DNA of 64,000 nt from Halobacillus amylolyticus (GCF_022921115.1 NZ_CP095075.1:868001-932000), one strand, 5' to 3'. Counted from the stretch's first letter, positions 39,272-49,170 are shown. Notes: generated from the letters alone by a model not told the origin. A program made the numbers and translations.

Positions 39272-39988
39272 TTAATCATCCCCTGTTTCAGCTAGAAACT
39301 CTTCAAGTATAAGCGTGTACATTTCAGGATTCTGTTCATGTACCAAGTGGGAACAGAAAGGAATTACGCTTACGTGTACATTTTCATGCATGCCTTGGTA
39401 TTTTGATGCTGACGCAACTTCTGGTTTATTGCCTTCTCCTACCATTACCAATATTGGTGCATTAATATTTGCTAAATCACTCGTGTATTCAAAAGGGTAC
39501 CAATCTTGGTTTTGGGCCATGTAAATAAATTGTTTCCAGTCAGACTGATGCATATTATCAAGCTGATTTACTACATCAATATTCTGTAACAACTCTTTTT
39601 GAAATTGTATGTCTTGTGCATGCATCTCTTCCCAATCCTCTGGTTTATCAGCCGTAATACCAGATAGAGTTAAACTTATTAACTTATCCGGGTTTTTCTT
39701 TGCAAATACTAAGCCGACTAATCCACCTAACGAGCATCCAATTAAATGTATATTATCAAACTCTAAATGATCCAGAGTTTCTTTTAAATCATTCGCTGCA
39801 TCCTCAAAGTAATTACTAAAATCTTCATGATATGATTTTCCGTGTCCTCTTAAATCAGGGGTGATAACCTTTTTACCTTTCTGGAGAGCCTCTCTTTGTG
39901 CTACAAAATCCGTTAATCCTGTTTGTAATCCAGTATGTAAAAAGACAGCTGGTTCCCCTTTTCCTCGGATTTCAGTATGTAATATCAA
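39272..39988 (-). CDS. alpha/beta-fold hydrolase
   Basis: 238 residues from a TTG behind GGGGG. Nucleophile elbow LIGCSLGGLVG (Ser), oxyanion region FLHTGLQTG, acid in ILVMVGEGNKPE region and His in CSHLVHEQNPE. Substrate unknown; could be an esterase, lactonase or haloperoxidase-like enzyme. Confidence 0.88.
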   Translation of the reverse strand: MILHTEIRGKGEPAVFLHTGLQTGLTDFVAQREALQKGKKVITPDLRGHGKSYHEDFSNYFEDAANDLKETLDHLEFDNIHLIGCSLGGLVGLVFAKKNPDKLISLTLSGITADKPEDWEEMHAQDIQFQKELLQNIDVVNQLDNMHQSDWKQFIYMAQNQDWYPFEYTSDLANINAPILVMVGEGNKPEVASASKYQGMHENVHVSVIPFCSHLVHEQNPEMYTLILEEFLAETGDD

Positions 39989-40074
39989 AACTTTTCCCCC
40001 TTATGTTTTTATCCACAACGTGATACTTATTAGAGAAAAGAGCCCTATTCAAGCGCATTGGCTTATGCTACATT

Positions 40075-40254
40075 TTACTTTGTCATTTTGGATGCTCTAT
40101 TCACAGCAAAAAACATTAGCAGCATCGAAAAAACACCAAATAGTACCCAGTAACTATTATTGACAACTGCTAATGTTATTCCAATGGCTGCTAACAACAT
40201 GGATGTTAGTTGAAACACCAACCATTTGGTGTCTTTTATTACCAGCCAGTTCAT
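40075..40254 (-). CDS. tiny membrane protein (59 aa)
   Basis: From an ATG with GGGGG upstream: TKWLVFQLTSMLLAAIGITL and SYWVLFGVFSMLLMFFAV give two membrane segments. Unit bounded by array repeats at 40.03 and 40.30 kb. Confidence 0.65.
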   Translation of the reverse strand: MNWLVIKDTKWLVFQLTSMLLAAIGITLAVVNNSYWVLFGVFSMLLMFFAVNRASKMTK

Positions 40255-40312
40255 TACTATACCCCCTAAAAATTTCTACACACCATATTGTTAAAGATAA
40301 GTGCCCGTTACT

Positions 40313-40465
40313 TCAATAACTAAATAGTTTTAATGAACTATATCCCATAACAATACCTCCACCAATGCCTATCAATATAGCAAAGGGAGTCCATTGTGAA
40401 AGAGTAATGCCAGATAAAAATAATAGTAACCCGAATAATCCTAATAGACCCATTTTTTTATTCAT
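40313..40465 (-). CDS. tiny membrane protein (50 aa)
   Basis: ATG behind TGGGGGC; two hydrophobic segments (LLGLFGLLLFLSGITL, FAILIGIGGGIVMGYS) ending KLFSY. The stop codon lies inside the adjoining repeat (GTGCCCGTTACTTCAATAAC). A TTATGTTAA box sits about 40 bp upstream. Confidence 0.65.
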   Translation of the reverse strand: MNKKMGLLGLFGLLLFLSGITLSQWTPFAILIGIGGGIVMGYSSLKLFSY

Positions 40466-40546
40466 TATATTGCCCCCAGTTTCTTCACAATCTTTATCTT
40501 AACATAAAATCCCATTTGACTTACGAAGCGTTGTTAAACAAAATCA

Positions 40547-40650
40547 AGGACGCAGATCCTTATTCCGGAAATGCGCCCATTTATGGAAGGCTCGATGTCA
40601 AGATAAATTATCTAAAAATGAGAACCAAGCTTCTATTAGCTGGTATTATT
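40547..40650. repeat. array repeat, long form
   Basis: GACGCAGATCCTTATTCCGG / AAATGCGCCC hairpin, TGGAAGGCTCGATGTCAAGA, AAATTATCTAAAAATGAG, distal CTTCTATTAGCTGGTATT. Shares its middle part closely with the copy at 50.22 kb. Confidence 0.88.
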
Positions 40651-40689
40651 AAATATCTATATTACTGCCTTATTTAAGACAGGCTTAAG

Positions 40690-41586
40690 TTAGTCGACCT
40701 TCGCTTGATTCCATGCTTTTTTAAAAGCATTAACACTTTCAAATCTCAATTCTCTTTTTTTACTAACCGCGTGCAAAGCTACGTCATAAAGTTGTTTCCC
40801 AGCTTCCCATTTTGAGAAGGAGTGATCCATTTCTCCACCTAGAATACCAAATGCAATAGCTCCCATAGTGAAAACGTTAGTTCTTGCATCTATTGGAGAT
40901 CCCAAGTTAAATTCTTCCGGCGATTTTGACCGACTTGATCCCCAAAATTTCTCCCCCATATCATTTATAGTGGGGGCTTTTCTATAAAAATCTATATCGC
41001 ATATTTTTGTTATACCATTAGAAAAGTCATATAAAATACTTCCGTCATAAAAGTCTACAGCTACATACCCTTTTGATTCCACAAAACTATGAAACGATAA
41101 AATGACATCTAGTGACTCTAATCGTTTTTCAATGGGCAAATTTTTATACCTATAGTATGGTGATTCAGGGTGAGTGTATTTTGCGGGAGGTGGAAAAGAC
41201 CAATGTGAATGTAAGCACTCTCCTTCGAACCATTTGAATACAGCTGCATAACCATGACCTGTTTGAAAGTAATCAACTAAAGTTATTAGGTTAGAATGTC
41301 TTAAATGATTGTATAGTGGTATTGCCTTTTGTAATCTGGCTACAGCATCTTGTGGGGCACCCGAAAAATCAATTGGTCTTGAACCAGCATACTTAACAAA
41401 TCTCTTTTGGCCATTATTTTCAATCCCAAAACAAATATTACCTGAATCTTGTTCATCAAATACGCAGAACACATGCCCAAGAGAACGTAACCATTCAAAA
41501 TCATGTGATTCCTGAAGTTGAAAAGTAACATCATCTAAAGAAACAGTAACTGGAGAACTTTCTGATTTACTAGATATAAATTTCAT
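40690..41586 (-). CDS. eukaryotic-like protein kinase, possibly inactive
   Basis: 298 residues. The kinase fold is visible: RFVKYAG (likely beta3 lysine), VAVDFYDGSILYDFSN as the catalytic loop, ITKICDIDFYRK in the DFG position, and SKSPEEFNLGSPIDARTNVF as the APE/F-helix region. The catalytic loop has D...S where D...N is usual, and DFG is replaced by DID, so activity is uncertain. No membrane or PASTA part. Single-gene unit. Confidence 0.78.
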   Translation of the reverse strand: MKFISSKSESSPVTVSLDDVTFQLQESHDFEWLRSLGHVFCVFDEQDSGNICFGIENNGQKRFVKYAGSRPIDFSGAPQDAVARLQKAIPLYNHLRHSNLITLVDYFQTGHGYAAVFKWFEGECLHSHWSFPPPAKYTHPESPYYRYKNLPIEKRLESLDVILSFHSFVESKGYVAVDFYDGSILYDFSNGITKICDIDFYRKAPTINDMGEKFWGSSRSKSPEEFNLGSPIDARTNVFTMGAIAFGILGGEMDHSFSKWEAGKQLYDVALHAVSKKRELRFESVNAFKKAWNQAKVD

Positions 41587-41769
41587 TTATACCCCTTTCC
41601 ATAAAAGGGATAATACGTGGTTTATAGGGCCAGCTATACGTATATCCCCTCAGTTTGGTTAGCCCTATGTCGGATTAGATTTATATACATATTACAACGC
41701 CTCCTTTCAATAATTGTGAATAGTCGCTTTTTGAATAAACGCAGCAATATATAATCGCCAAGATAACGT

Positions 41770-42204
41770 TCAATTTCCTAGAGTGCTTATCCAGTAAGAA
41801 TTTGGCCTTTTGTCAATTTCCTTTAATAACTGTTCTAAGGGTTGAGGCTGTAAATTATATTTATGTATATTATCCACCCTCACCCAAATGAACTCTAGAT
41901 GATTCTCGTTACTATAAATTTTCTCTTCACTATTTTTCAATTCGACCTTAAACAGGTGATTAATCTCAATATTCTTTCGACCTCTTGACTCCCATTCATG
42001 TTCAATATCACCTATAAAACCTTTTAACGTAACAGTAATTCCTAATTCTTCTTTTATTTCCCGAATAAGAGCCTCTTCAGCTCCTTCCCACACCTCAACG
42101 TGTCCTCCAGGTAAAAAAGTATGACCATACCCTTTGGCTCTTGCTAATAGTATGTGACCACCCTTAAGGATAACCCCCCTACTTAATCGATGAAATTTCG
42201 CTAT
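41770..42204 (-). CDS. Nudix hydrolase with non-canonical start
   Basis: The Nudix box GHVEVWEGAEEALIREIKEE-LGI fits Gx5Ex7REUxEExGU exactly. The first strands (FHRLSRGVILKGGHILLARA) are encoded upstream of the first in-frame GTG (42093), without any ATG, GTG or TTG. A strong GGAGG at 42212-42216 precedes an ATA (42204), with ATT one codon earlier. Either an AUA/AUU start is used or an original ATG was mutated. About 144 residues. Substrate unknown. Confidence 0.85.
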   Translation of the reverse strand: MAKFHRLSRGVILKGGHILLARAKGYGHTFLPGGHVEVWEGAEEALIREIKEELGITVTLKGFIGDIEHEWESRGRKNIEINHLFKVELKNSEEKIYSNENHLEFIWVRVDNIHKYNLQPQPLEQLLKEIDKRPNSYWISTLGN

Positions 42205-42306
42205 AATAATGCCTCCAATCTTATTCCAGCTATTCTACCTGAACATTAACCTTAAATTTATATTTCGATCAATAACTTGGAAACTCCTTCCTTTCTTAAA
42301 CATATT

Positions 42307-42424
42307 GGCCCGATAAAAAAGCGCAATCCTTTATTAAAGAAAAGCGCCCCTTATCATGAAGACTCGGTTTCAAGATAATAATCTTACTCAATACAATTAC
42401 CAAACTTTTATTAGCCAGTATTCG
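42307..42424. repeat. array repeat, long form
   Basis: TTGGCCCGATAAAAAAGCGC, ATCCTTTATTAAAGAAAAGCGCCCC, CATGAAGACTCGGTTTCAAG, distal CTTTTATTAGCCAGTATTCG. Confidence 0.88.
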
Positions 42425-42461
42425 TTAACAGGCGTAGAATCAACCAAATTAATAGGAAGGT

Positions 42462-42788
42462 TTATTGTGAAGGGCTAATAGTATAAGAAGCTATAAGCAC
42501 CAAAAATAAATCTAATAAAACGGTTGATGAAGAAAGTACAAGAGGAAAAATGTATATTGCTGTTTTATCAGAAGACCTAACAAGTCCAATTAAATTTATA
42601 GTAAATACTATTAAAGATATGTACAAAAAGACCGTTACATGATTCACCCAAAAATTTGTTGCCGGATCGACACCTGTACTCGATATAATATTAAATATAA
42701 ATAAACTAAAAGCGTCTACAAACAAAAACAAAGCAAACAAAATAGACCAAATAGCTGACAAGAGGAAATTAAAAAAAGAAAATTTCAT
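42462..42788 (-). CDS. membrane protein of unknown function
   Basis: 108 residues, three to four hydrophobic segments (FLLSAIWSILFALFLFVDAF, HVTVFLYISLIVFTINLIGL, IFPLVLSSSTVLLDLFLVLI). AAAGGGGTG upstream of ATG. Family not recognised. Confidence 0.65.
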   Translation of the reverse strand: MKFSFFNFLLSAIWSILFALFLFVDAFSLFIFNIISSTGVDPATNFWVNHVTVFLYISLIVFTINLIGLVRSSDKTAIYIFPLVLSSSTVLLDLFLVLIASYTISPSQ

Positions 42789-43027
42789 AGTTTTTCACCC
42801 CTTTTTTATGTATTGATCAGGCTAACGTAAACGATACGTGAAGTTACAAGTTTTTAAGATAATATTAATATGGATCGCTCGCTTTTGCTTCCTATTGTAA
42901 ACGCTAGAATAAAGTTGACAGTTTTCGCTTGATAGGATTTTACACTTTTGCTCTATCAACCTAATACTTTAGTAAAATAGTTGGTGACGTTATTTTACTG
43001 GGGGTTAGGATTTTGGAGGAGAAATTA

Positions 43028-44572
43028 GTGTTGTATTTAAAAATTAAGGACCTATACAAACGGAAGTTTAAAGTAGCACAAATCGCTAAGGAGCTTAAGA
43101 TCTCAAGACCAACTGTCTATAAATATTTAGAGATGACTTTTGATGAAGCAAAAGCTTATACAGAACTGCCTATTGGGAAAAAAAAGAAATTAGACAGCTA
43201 CAAAGACTGGATCCTTGCCTGGTTAGAAGAATACCCTCACTTGAGTGCTGCACAAATACATGATTGGCTTCTAGAGAGATACCCGAACCTGGCGGTCGGT
43301 GGAAGTACGGTGAGATCATATGTTAAAGATATCAGGGAATTCTACCAGATTGAGAGGAAGGTAACGGTTCGCCAATACGAAGCAATACCTGAACAACCAA
43401 TGGGGAAACAACTTCAGGTAGACTGGGGTGAAACAAAACAGAAGACAACGGAGAGCAAAGAGATCAAGTTGTATTTCATTGCGTTTGTCCTCGCTCACTC
43501 CAGACAGAAGTATATGGAATGGCAAACAAGGCCATTTACCACGAGAGATGCGATCCGATGTCATGAAAATGCATTTCAATTCTATGGAGGATGTCCAGAA
43601 GAAATCGTATACGATCAGGATCACTTAATTACAGTGAGTGAAAATGCAGGACAGCTGCTTTTAACAGCTGAGTTTCAAAGTTATGTGAATGAACGTAAGT
43701 TTAAGGTTCATTTGTGCAGAAGAGCTGATCCGGAGTCTAAAGGTATGATTGAAAATGTAGTGAAGTACATAAAAGGTAACTTCGCAGACAGTCGAGTGTT
43801 CAGTGATATAGAGGATTGGAATCAGCGGGGGCTACAATGGCTAATGCGTACCGGAAATTATCAAGTTCATCAGACAACGAAAAAAAGACCAGCTGAAGTG
43901 TTTCTCGTCGAAAAGCAACACTTAAAGCCAGTCTCTTCCCTACTTTCATTTGAAAGTACCAATAATCAAAGTATAACAAGAAGTGTGAGCAAGGACAATA
44001 CAATCCGGTATAAGTCCAATCGATATTCCGTCCCTCTCGGGACTTATCAAACAAATGCTGATAACCATGTTTTGATTGAAGTTACAGGTGAAGAACCACC
44101 GACGCTCGTGATTCGAAAAGAAGCAGAAAGTGAAATCATTGCGGAACACGTTATCAGCTTAGAAAAAGGGAAACTCATTCAAAATCGCAATCATATCCGT
44201 GATCGATCCAAAGGTGTTGAAGAGTTTAAACGACGTTTGATCTCCTTTTTTGAAAATAAAACACAGGCATCTGGTTACTTTGATGAGATCAGCCAAAGAT
44301 ACCCAAGGTATCGTCGAGACCAGTTTGCGATCATTCATCAGGTCATCAAACAGTATCCAACGGTAATCGAGACCGTATTGACCAAGTGTATGAGAGAAAA
44401 GCTGTTTAGTGCAAATGACTTTCGTGATATGGCCAAGCACATTAATAGATTGCCTCATGAGCCGGTAAAAGAGGCAAAATCCTTTTATACCTATCCCGCA
44501 AAATATAGTCACATCAAGACCTCTACCCGTTCTATAAATGCTTATACCAGCATTTTAGGAGGTCTATCATGA
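43028..44572 (+). CDS. istA: IS21 transposase IstA
   Basis: 514 residues from GTG at 43028 (GGAGGAG 7 nt upstream; a TTG at 43013 is the alternative). N-terminal helix-turn-helix (KVAQIAKELKISRPTVYKYL), DDE integrase core with LQVDWGET, YDQDHLITV and the glutamate in PESKGMIENVVKYIKGN, then a C-terminal beta domain. Translationally coupled to istB. Confidence 0.95.
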   Translation: MLYLKIKDLYKRKFKVAQIAKELKISRPTVYKYLEMTFDEAKAYTELPIGKKKKLDSYKDWILAWLEEYPHLSAAQIHDWLLERYPNLAVGGSTVRSYVKDIREFYQIERKVTVRQYEAIPEQPMGKQLQVDWGETKQKTTESKEIKLYFIAFVLAHSRQKYMEWQTRPFTTRDAIRCHENAFQFYGGCPEEIVYDQDHLITVSENAGQLLLTAEFQSYVNERKFKVHLCRRADPESKGMIENVVKYIKGNFADSRVFSDIEDWNQRGLQWLMRTGNYQVHQTTKKRPAEVFLVEKQHLKPVSSLLSFESTNNQSITRSVSKDNTIRYKSNRYSVPLGTYQTNADNHVLIEVTGEEPPTLVIRKEAESEIIAEHVISLEKGKLIQNRNHIRDRSKGVEEFKRRLISFFENKTQASGYFDEISQRYPRYRRDQFAIIHQVIKQYPTVIETVLTKCMREKLFSANDFRDMAKHINRLPHEPVKEAKSFYTYPAKYSHIKTSTRSINAYTSILGGLS

Positions 44573-45324
44573 TGAAGAAGACCGTGAATGAATTACAAGA
44601 TCAATTTCGTCAGTTACGTCTATCAGAAACTGCGGAGGAGCTTCCACAGCTTCTTCGCGAAGCTGAAAAATCTTCATGGACCTACTTAGAATTCTTAGAA
44701 TCTATTACGCGATATGAACTAGCAAAACGGGAAGCCAAAAGCTTTGAAAAAAGAATGAAATGGGCACGATTCCCTTTCGTGAAGTCCTTAGATGAGTTTG
44801 AACTGAATGGTCAAAACGTGCTGACTGCCCGCCAGCTAACACAACTCAGAGAATTAAGCTGGCTGGAACAGCAGTATAACCTAATTATTCTTGGGCCACC
44901 TGGCATTGGGAAAACGTACATCGCAATTGGACTGGGTCTCGAAGCTGTTTCCAGAGGATTCAACGTTTACTTCGCTACAATGGGTGAGCTTGTACAGCTC
45001 TTAAAGACGGAAGAATATCTGAACAAATCAAAGGTACAACTGAAACGAATGAGAAACGCTGACCTTGTGATTATTGATGATTTGATGTACATGGCGATGG
45101 ATCAGCGAGAGGCAAATCTGTTTTTCCATTTGATTAACCATTTATACGAACGAAGTTCGATCATCTTAACCTCAAATAAAAGTCCAGAGGAATGGGGGAA
45201 TATGATTGGTGATCAGGGGATTACGACAGCGATTTTAGATCGTTTACTCCATCGTGTGGAAGTTATACAGGGCGGAGAGAATGAGGAAAGTTATCGTATG
45301 AAAAACAGAAAAAGCATCTTTTAA
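44569..45324 (+). CDS. istB: IS21 helper ATPase IstB
   Basis: 251 residues, overlaps the istA end by 4 bp (ATGA). Walker A GPPGIGKTY, Walker B LVIIDDLMYM, sensor LTSNKSPEEW; DnaC/DnaA-like AAA+ regulator of IS21 target choice. Confidence 0.96.
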   Translation: MMKKTVNELQDQFRQLRLSETAEELPQLLREAEKSSWTYLEFLESITRYELAKREAKSFEKRMKWARFPFVKSLDEFELNGQNVLTARQLTQLRELSWLEQQYNLIILGPPGIGKTYIAIGLGLEAVSRGFNVYFATMGELVQLLKTEEYLNKSKVQLKRMRNADLVIIDDLMYMAMDQREANLFFHLINHLYERSSIILTSNKSPEEWGNMIGDQGITTAILDRLLHRVEVIQGGENEESYRMKNRKSIF

Positions 45325-45489
45325 GCAGAAGTGTAAAAGGGAAACGAGCAAAAAGTGTAAAATTCAACTTGACGTCTACACCTATTCTAGAGTAAGCAAA
45401 AGTTAATCCTGTGGTAACTATTGCTAATCCATTTACTAATCATTTTACTCACAAAGACAGGGTGTTCCCACTACAACTCATGTGAAGAC

Positions 45490-45666
45490 TCATTTACATC
45501 CACCACCTGAGTTGTTAAAGTGATGTAGTAATCGTTTTGTTTCTTTTTCCTGTAAACATTTAATTGCTCTGGTAAAGTGCTTCTCATTATGCTGAGGATA
45601 TTTATTGTCGGATTTCCAAGTTAGTTTAACTTTTGTTTCTCCCCAATTCACGTACATTGTTGTCAT
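45490..45666 (-). CDS. hybrid short gene sharing its 5' end with the Nudix unit at 54.9 kb
   Basis: 58 residues. TT-x-YV-x-WGE-x-KVKLTWK and the bases around the ATG match the start of the Nudix gene at 54868-55359. After about 26 residues the sequence changes to an unrelated polar tail (HFTRAIKCLQEKETKRLLHH). It looks like a recombinant or truncated gene. ATG at 45666 with GGGGGAG upstream. Confidence 0.55.
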   Translation of the reverse strand: MTTMYVNWGETKVKLTWKSDNKYPQHNEKHFTRAIKCLQEKETKRLLHHFNNSGGGCK

Positions 45667-45730
45667 ATATACTCCCCCTAACCTTTTCAATTAAATGGCC
45701 CTATACTGAAGGACGCGTTATTCGATAAAC

Positions 45731-48374
45731 GTTAGCAATAGGTAAGCGTTTGATGTTATCTCCGGCTTTTCCCCTGCTCCACACCGAACGTGCTAGTTTC
45801 CCAGCATTCGGCGCTCCATCTAACGATATGTACTAGATTATAAGTTCCTTGTTACTCTTCGAGACGGGATGATTCAATTTGATCCAGCTCACATACCTTT
45901 CGGTATTGGTTGATCTTCTCGAGCTTAAATTGATTAACCCCTAACTTGTAGAGGAGAAACTTAATCCTTTTAGCATCCTTCATATGAATTAATTGATGAA
46001 CATCTTCATGGAGGATTCGAAGGTTACGGAACTGGTCGCTTCCTCCAAGATGTTTCGGTATGTAATGGTGACAATGGACATTATAGGAGTACAAGTATTG
46101 TCCTGTAATTTCACATTTCCCCATCTTCATACTGTATCGACTAATCCTGTTATCCAAGTATTCAACACTTCGATTTGGTAGGGTAGCCTTCATTAAGAAA
46201 CTAACTTCCTTTTGAATATCGGGTCGCAGTTTCTTATACAAGTTTTCCCTACCCTTCTTTGTATAAAGCGAAAGCTTTGGACTGAAGTTCATAGTATTGA
46301 CCGTTTTAACACCGCCAATGGGAAAAAGATACATATCTCTTATTCTAAACGTTTTCGTCCCTAAGCTAAAAAGCTTTTTATAAATCGGGGGTGGATTAAA
46401 TGGATGCTCCTGTTTTCCAACTGGTCGAAGACGGTTATACAGGAATGGTTTAAGATCGAATGCAAGACGTGAGAACTCCAGGTTTACATGTGTCGCTCGG
46501 TTGAAGTAGTGATGGATTCCTAAAACAAAACTATTATAACGGTGTACATTTTCGGCGGTTGGAGAAGCCTTCATTCTTCGAATGAGTTTTTTGGCTTCCT
46601 GTTTCATTTTTTCTCTTTTTGAAGAAATGATGCCTGTATGTGCCACCCGTTTCTTACCCTTTTTATTCGCACGAATAGTGAAACCTAAGAACTCAGATTC
46701 TCGTTTTCTCAAGTTTACAATTTGAGATTTCTCAGGAGAGATGTCCAGCTTTAAGCGCTCTTTTAAGTAAAGTCGTACCGCATGGTACCACCGTTGAGCA
46801 ATCTTTCCATCTCGACATAGGATTTTGAAATCATCGGCGTACCTAACCAAGTATCCCTCTTTCAAATTTGTTCGTTTTCTAGCCTGCCTTTTAGAATCAT
46901 CAGAACTGTATGATTTGGTAAGAGGAAATACCTCCCATTGGCCTGCAACCCATTGGTCCAGGTCATTTAAAACCACGTTTGATAGTAGAGGGGATAAAAT
47001 TCCACCTTGCGGGGATCCTTTCTCTGGTACGCCTTCTCCATCAATTTCTGACTTTATCATTTTCGAGATACAAGTAAGAACCTTGCGGTCATGAATACCC
47101 ATATTCCAAAGCTGTTTATTTAACAATGAGTGATTTACATTATCAAAGAAGCTCTTAATATCTATATCAACCACAAAATGAAATTGCGCTTGATTAATCA
47201 AGTATTGTATCCTAGCCATAGCATGATGAGCAGACCGGAGAGGTCTGAACCCGTAGCTATGCTTGAAAAACTGAGATTCTACAATAGGTTCGAGAACTTG
47301 TTTGAAACATTGTTGGATGATTCTATCCAAGATACATGGAATCCCAAGAGGTCTCCATTTACCATTTTCTTTTTCAGTCCATTCTCTGCGAACTTTCTTC
47401 GGGTGATAATTTCTTAGTTTGGTCCGTACTTCTGTAACGAGTTCATTTTCTGATAGTTCTTTCATGTCGTCGATGGTTTTCCCATCGGTACCTGGTGTTT
47501 TAGAACCTTTATTGGTTTTTATCATGCGAAAAGCGAGGAGGATGTTTTCTCTTGATATGATGGTGTCATAGAGATGAGAAAATACTTGTACTCGGCTCGC
47601 TTTTTCGTATAGTTCTGTAAATGTCTCCGTCATATTGTAATAATCCCAGTTTCGTAACGTTGGCACTGTGGCATCCCTCCTTATGGAGTAATGTTCCCAC
47701 GTTCCTACCCGATCGGTGCCATTCACATTAGGAAAATAATCGTTTCATTCATTAGACTTGGGGTTGTTCCTCCACTCCCGTTACAGGAGGTTCATCAGTC
47801 ATACCCCTACCCTCACAAGGATAAATGCTTTTCAGCATAACTTTATAGCAAACGTTTCGGGTGACAGCCCTTGATTCAACGTTCCTTGCTTTCCAAGTCC
47901 CTTACAACGTAGCTATCCTTACTAACATAGGTGCTTCCTTTAAGCCTGTGAGCTAGATACCGCCATGGTTCGGTATAGCGTCTTTCAGAGGGCGCAATTT
48001 TACTCCACACCACTCACCCCATCGTGAGATGGGACATAAGTTTCCTTATGTTCGAATCTTTAGACCCTTACATTCGGAAGTTCGTCAGTTCCTATTTCAA
48101 AGAACTATTCTCACCTTATCCAGTTTTTCAGCCGTGCGGCATATCCGTTAGCATACCTTTTCATAAGAATGGCTTCAGCCTTCGTTCTGCCGAATCCACC
48201 TGTGCTTCATACCCTAAGACCTGTCAGCCTTAACGCATGCAGGAGTATTGACGGGATGGTTTCAGGAAACATGGTTCCGTCATTCCCATCCTCCGTTGCA
48301 AAGTTGAAATTTTAAATGCTTAAAACTTCCTGTATTTTCACGCTGAAAAGCGTTTATAACAGAACTTGTCGCGC
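45731..48374 (-). mobile_element. group II intron, copy 2
   Basis: 2,644 bp, same ends as the other two copies. Flanks ACGCGTTATTCGATAAAC on the left and GCGCCCGTTTACCGAAT on the right rebuild an array repeat whose left half is nearly identical to that of copy 1. Candidate EBS1 at the complement of 47990-47995. Confidence 0.93.
45852..47726 (-). CDS. group II intron reverse transcriptase/maturase with HNH endonuclease (copy 2)
   Basis: 624 residues; differs visibly from copies 1 and 3 by one residue near the C-terminus (RIKFLLYKL instead of RIKFFLYKL). YADD and HNH motifs are intact, so it should be functional. Confidence 0.95.
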   Translation of the reverse strand: MNGTDRVGTWEHYSIRRDATVPTLRNWDYYNMTETFTELYEKASRVQVFSHLYDTIISRENILLAFRMIKTNKGSKTPGTDGKTIDDMKELSENELVTEVRTKLRNYHPKKVRREWTEKENGKWRPLGIPCILDRIIQQCFKQVLEPIVESQFFKHSYGFRPLRSAHHAMARIQYLINQAQFHFVVDIDIKSFFDNVNHSLLNKQLWNMGIHDRKVLTCISKMIKSEIDGEGVPEKGSPQGGILSPLLSNVVLNDLDQWVAGQWEVFPLTKSYSSDDSKRQARKRTNLKEGYLVRYADDFKILCRDGKIAQRWYHAVRLYLKERLKLDISPEKSQIVNLRKRESEFLGFTIRANKKGKKRVAHTGIISSKREKMKQEAKKLIRRMKASPTAENVHRYNSFVLGIHHYFNRATHVNLEFSRLAFDLKPFLYNRLRPVGKQEHPFNPPPIYKKLFSLGTKTFRIRDMYLFPIGGVKTVNTMNFSPKLSLYTKKGRENLYKKLRPDIQKEVSFLMKATLPNRSVEYLDNRISRYSMKMGKCEITGQYLYSYNVHCHHYIPKHLGGSDQFRNLRILHEDVHQLIHMKDAKRIKFLLYKLGVNQFKLEKINQYRKVCELDQIESSRLEE

Positions 48375-48431
48375 GCGCCCGTTTACCGAATAAGGATTGA
48401 ATTCTAATTGGCTCCCTACTAGGAGAATTTA

Positions 48432-48686
48432 TTATATTACATACTGTCCCAGAGCCAATAAAATTAGAATAACAGAGATTACAGTTACAGGAATTATCCA
48501 CTTCCTTATTAGTAAGAAAATAAATTCGACTGCCGAAACCCCTGCTATAACTAAAATTAAGGTGATATAACTTGTTTCTGTACTTTCGGCAATACTCATT
48601 GCTAATGATAAACCAAATAACGTTCCGATCGTTAAGAAAGGTAATACCCATAAAAAAGTCTTACGTGTATACTCCAGATTATCCAC
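48432..48686 (-). CDS. small membrane protein
   Basis: 84 residues, GTG start behind AGGAG. Three hydrophobic segments (FLWVLPFLTIGTLFGLSLAM, YITLILVIAGVSAVEFIFLL, WIIPVTVISVILILLALG). Family not recognised. Confidence 0.65.
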   Translation of the reverse strand: MDNLEYTRKTFLWVLPFLTIGTLFGLSLAMSIAESTETSYITLILVIAGVSAVEFIFLLIRKWIIPVTVISVILILLALGQYVI

Positions 48687-48772
48687 TCAATCAACTCCTA
48701 GTCATAATTCAAAGCCTATAAACAACTCTTTCAAATTTCCACCATTTGAGCAATAGCTTACTCAACAATTAT

Positions 48773-48835
48773 GTCCCTGTATATAAATAACGAGCGCATT
48801 TCTTACTTTAGAATTGCGCCCGAGTATGGAATATC
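48773..48835. repeat. array repeat
   Basis: TGTCCCTGTATATAAATAAC, hairpin GAGCGCATTTCTTACTTTAG / AATTGCGCCCG, AGTATGGAATATCC. Its left side resembles the sequence left of intron copy 1 (CACCATTTG..CAAT..TTACTCAA). Confidence 0.8.
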
Positions 48836-48926
48836 CACACTTGAAATTTAAAAGCCGTTTTGCAATTAAAACGTCTATTTTCTCAACCTTGATTTTTGTT
48901 ACATCAACCAATTTACAGTTTCGTAA

Positions 48927-49082
48927 TTACCAGTTCACTACTCCCCAAATAACAAAAATTAAGCCAATAAGTATTGTTATGTATCCTACCGCTTTTAAAT
49001 TGATTCTATTTCTCTTGGAACCTATGAATATTAGAATCAAACTTTCAATTAAAAAAAGGATTCCCACGATAAATTTAAAAAT
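48927..49082 (-). CDS. tiny membrane protein with AUU start
   Basis: 51 codons: FKFIVGILFLIESLILIFIG, a basic turn (SKRNR), AVGYITILIGLIFVIWGVV, then stop. A GGGGG site is followed 8 nt later by ATT (49082); an in-frame TAA lies just upstream and no ATG/TTG is near. A GTG five codons inside would cut the first membrane segment. Confidence 0.55.
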   Translation of the reverse strand: MFKFIVGILFLIESLILIFIGSKRNRINLKAVGYITILIGLIFVIWGVVNW

Positions 49083-49170
49083 CGTTTATACCCCCATACA
49101 TTTAAACTTGGACTATATAAAATGCTAATAAAGTGATTTTCTTCTAGAAAATCACCTAATAATGAGAAAT

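Larger units (their letters stand above)
42896..45380 (+). mobile_element. IS21-family insertion sequence
   Basis: istA and istB between ends TGTAAACG (left) and, inverted, TGTAGACG (right), both followed by a shared ATTTTACACTTTT-GCTC unit. A 5-bp direct repeat CCTAT (42891-42895 and 45381-45385) is the target duplication. The left flank (TAATATTAATATGGATCGCT) is the right-hand part of an array repeat. Confidence 0.92.

Noticed and set aside
41634..41690. 18-codon frame with a strong AAAGGAGG site between the Nudix and kinase genes
   Set aside because: Too short to call; could be a truncated gene start or a leader, but nothing else supports it.
43316..44512. Several minus-strand frames inside istA
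   Set aside because: Antisense shadows of the IS21 transposase gene.
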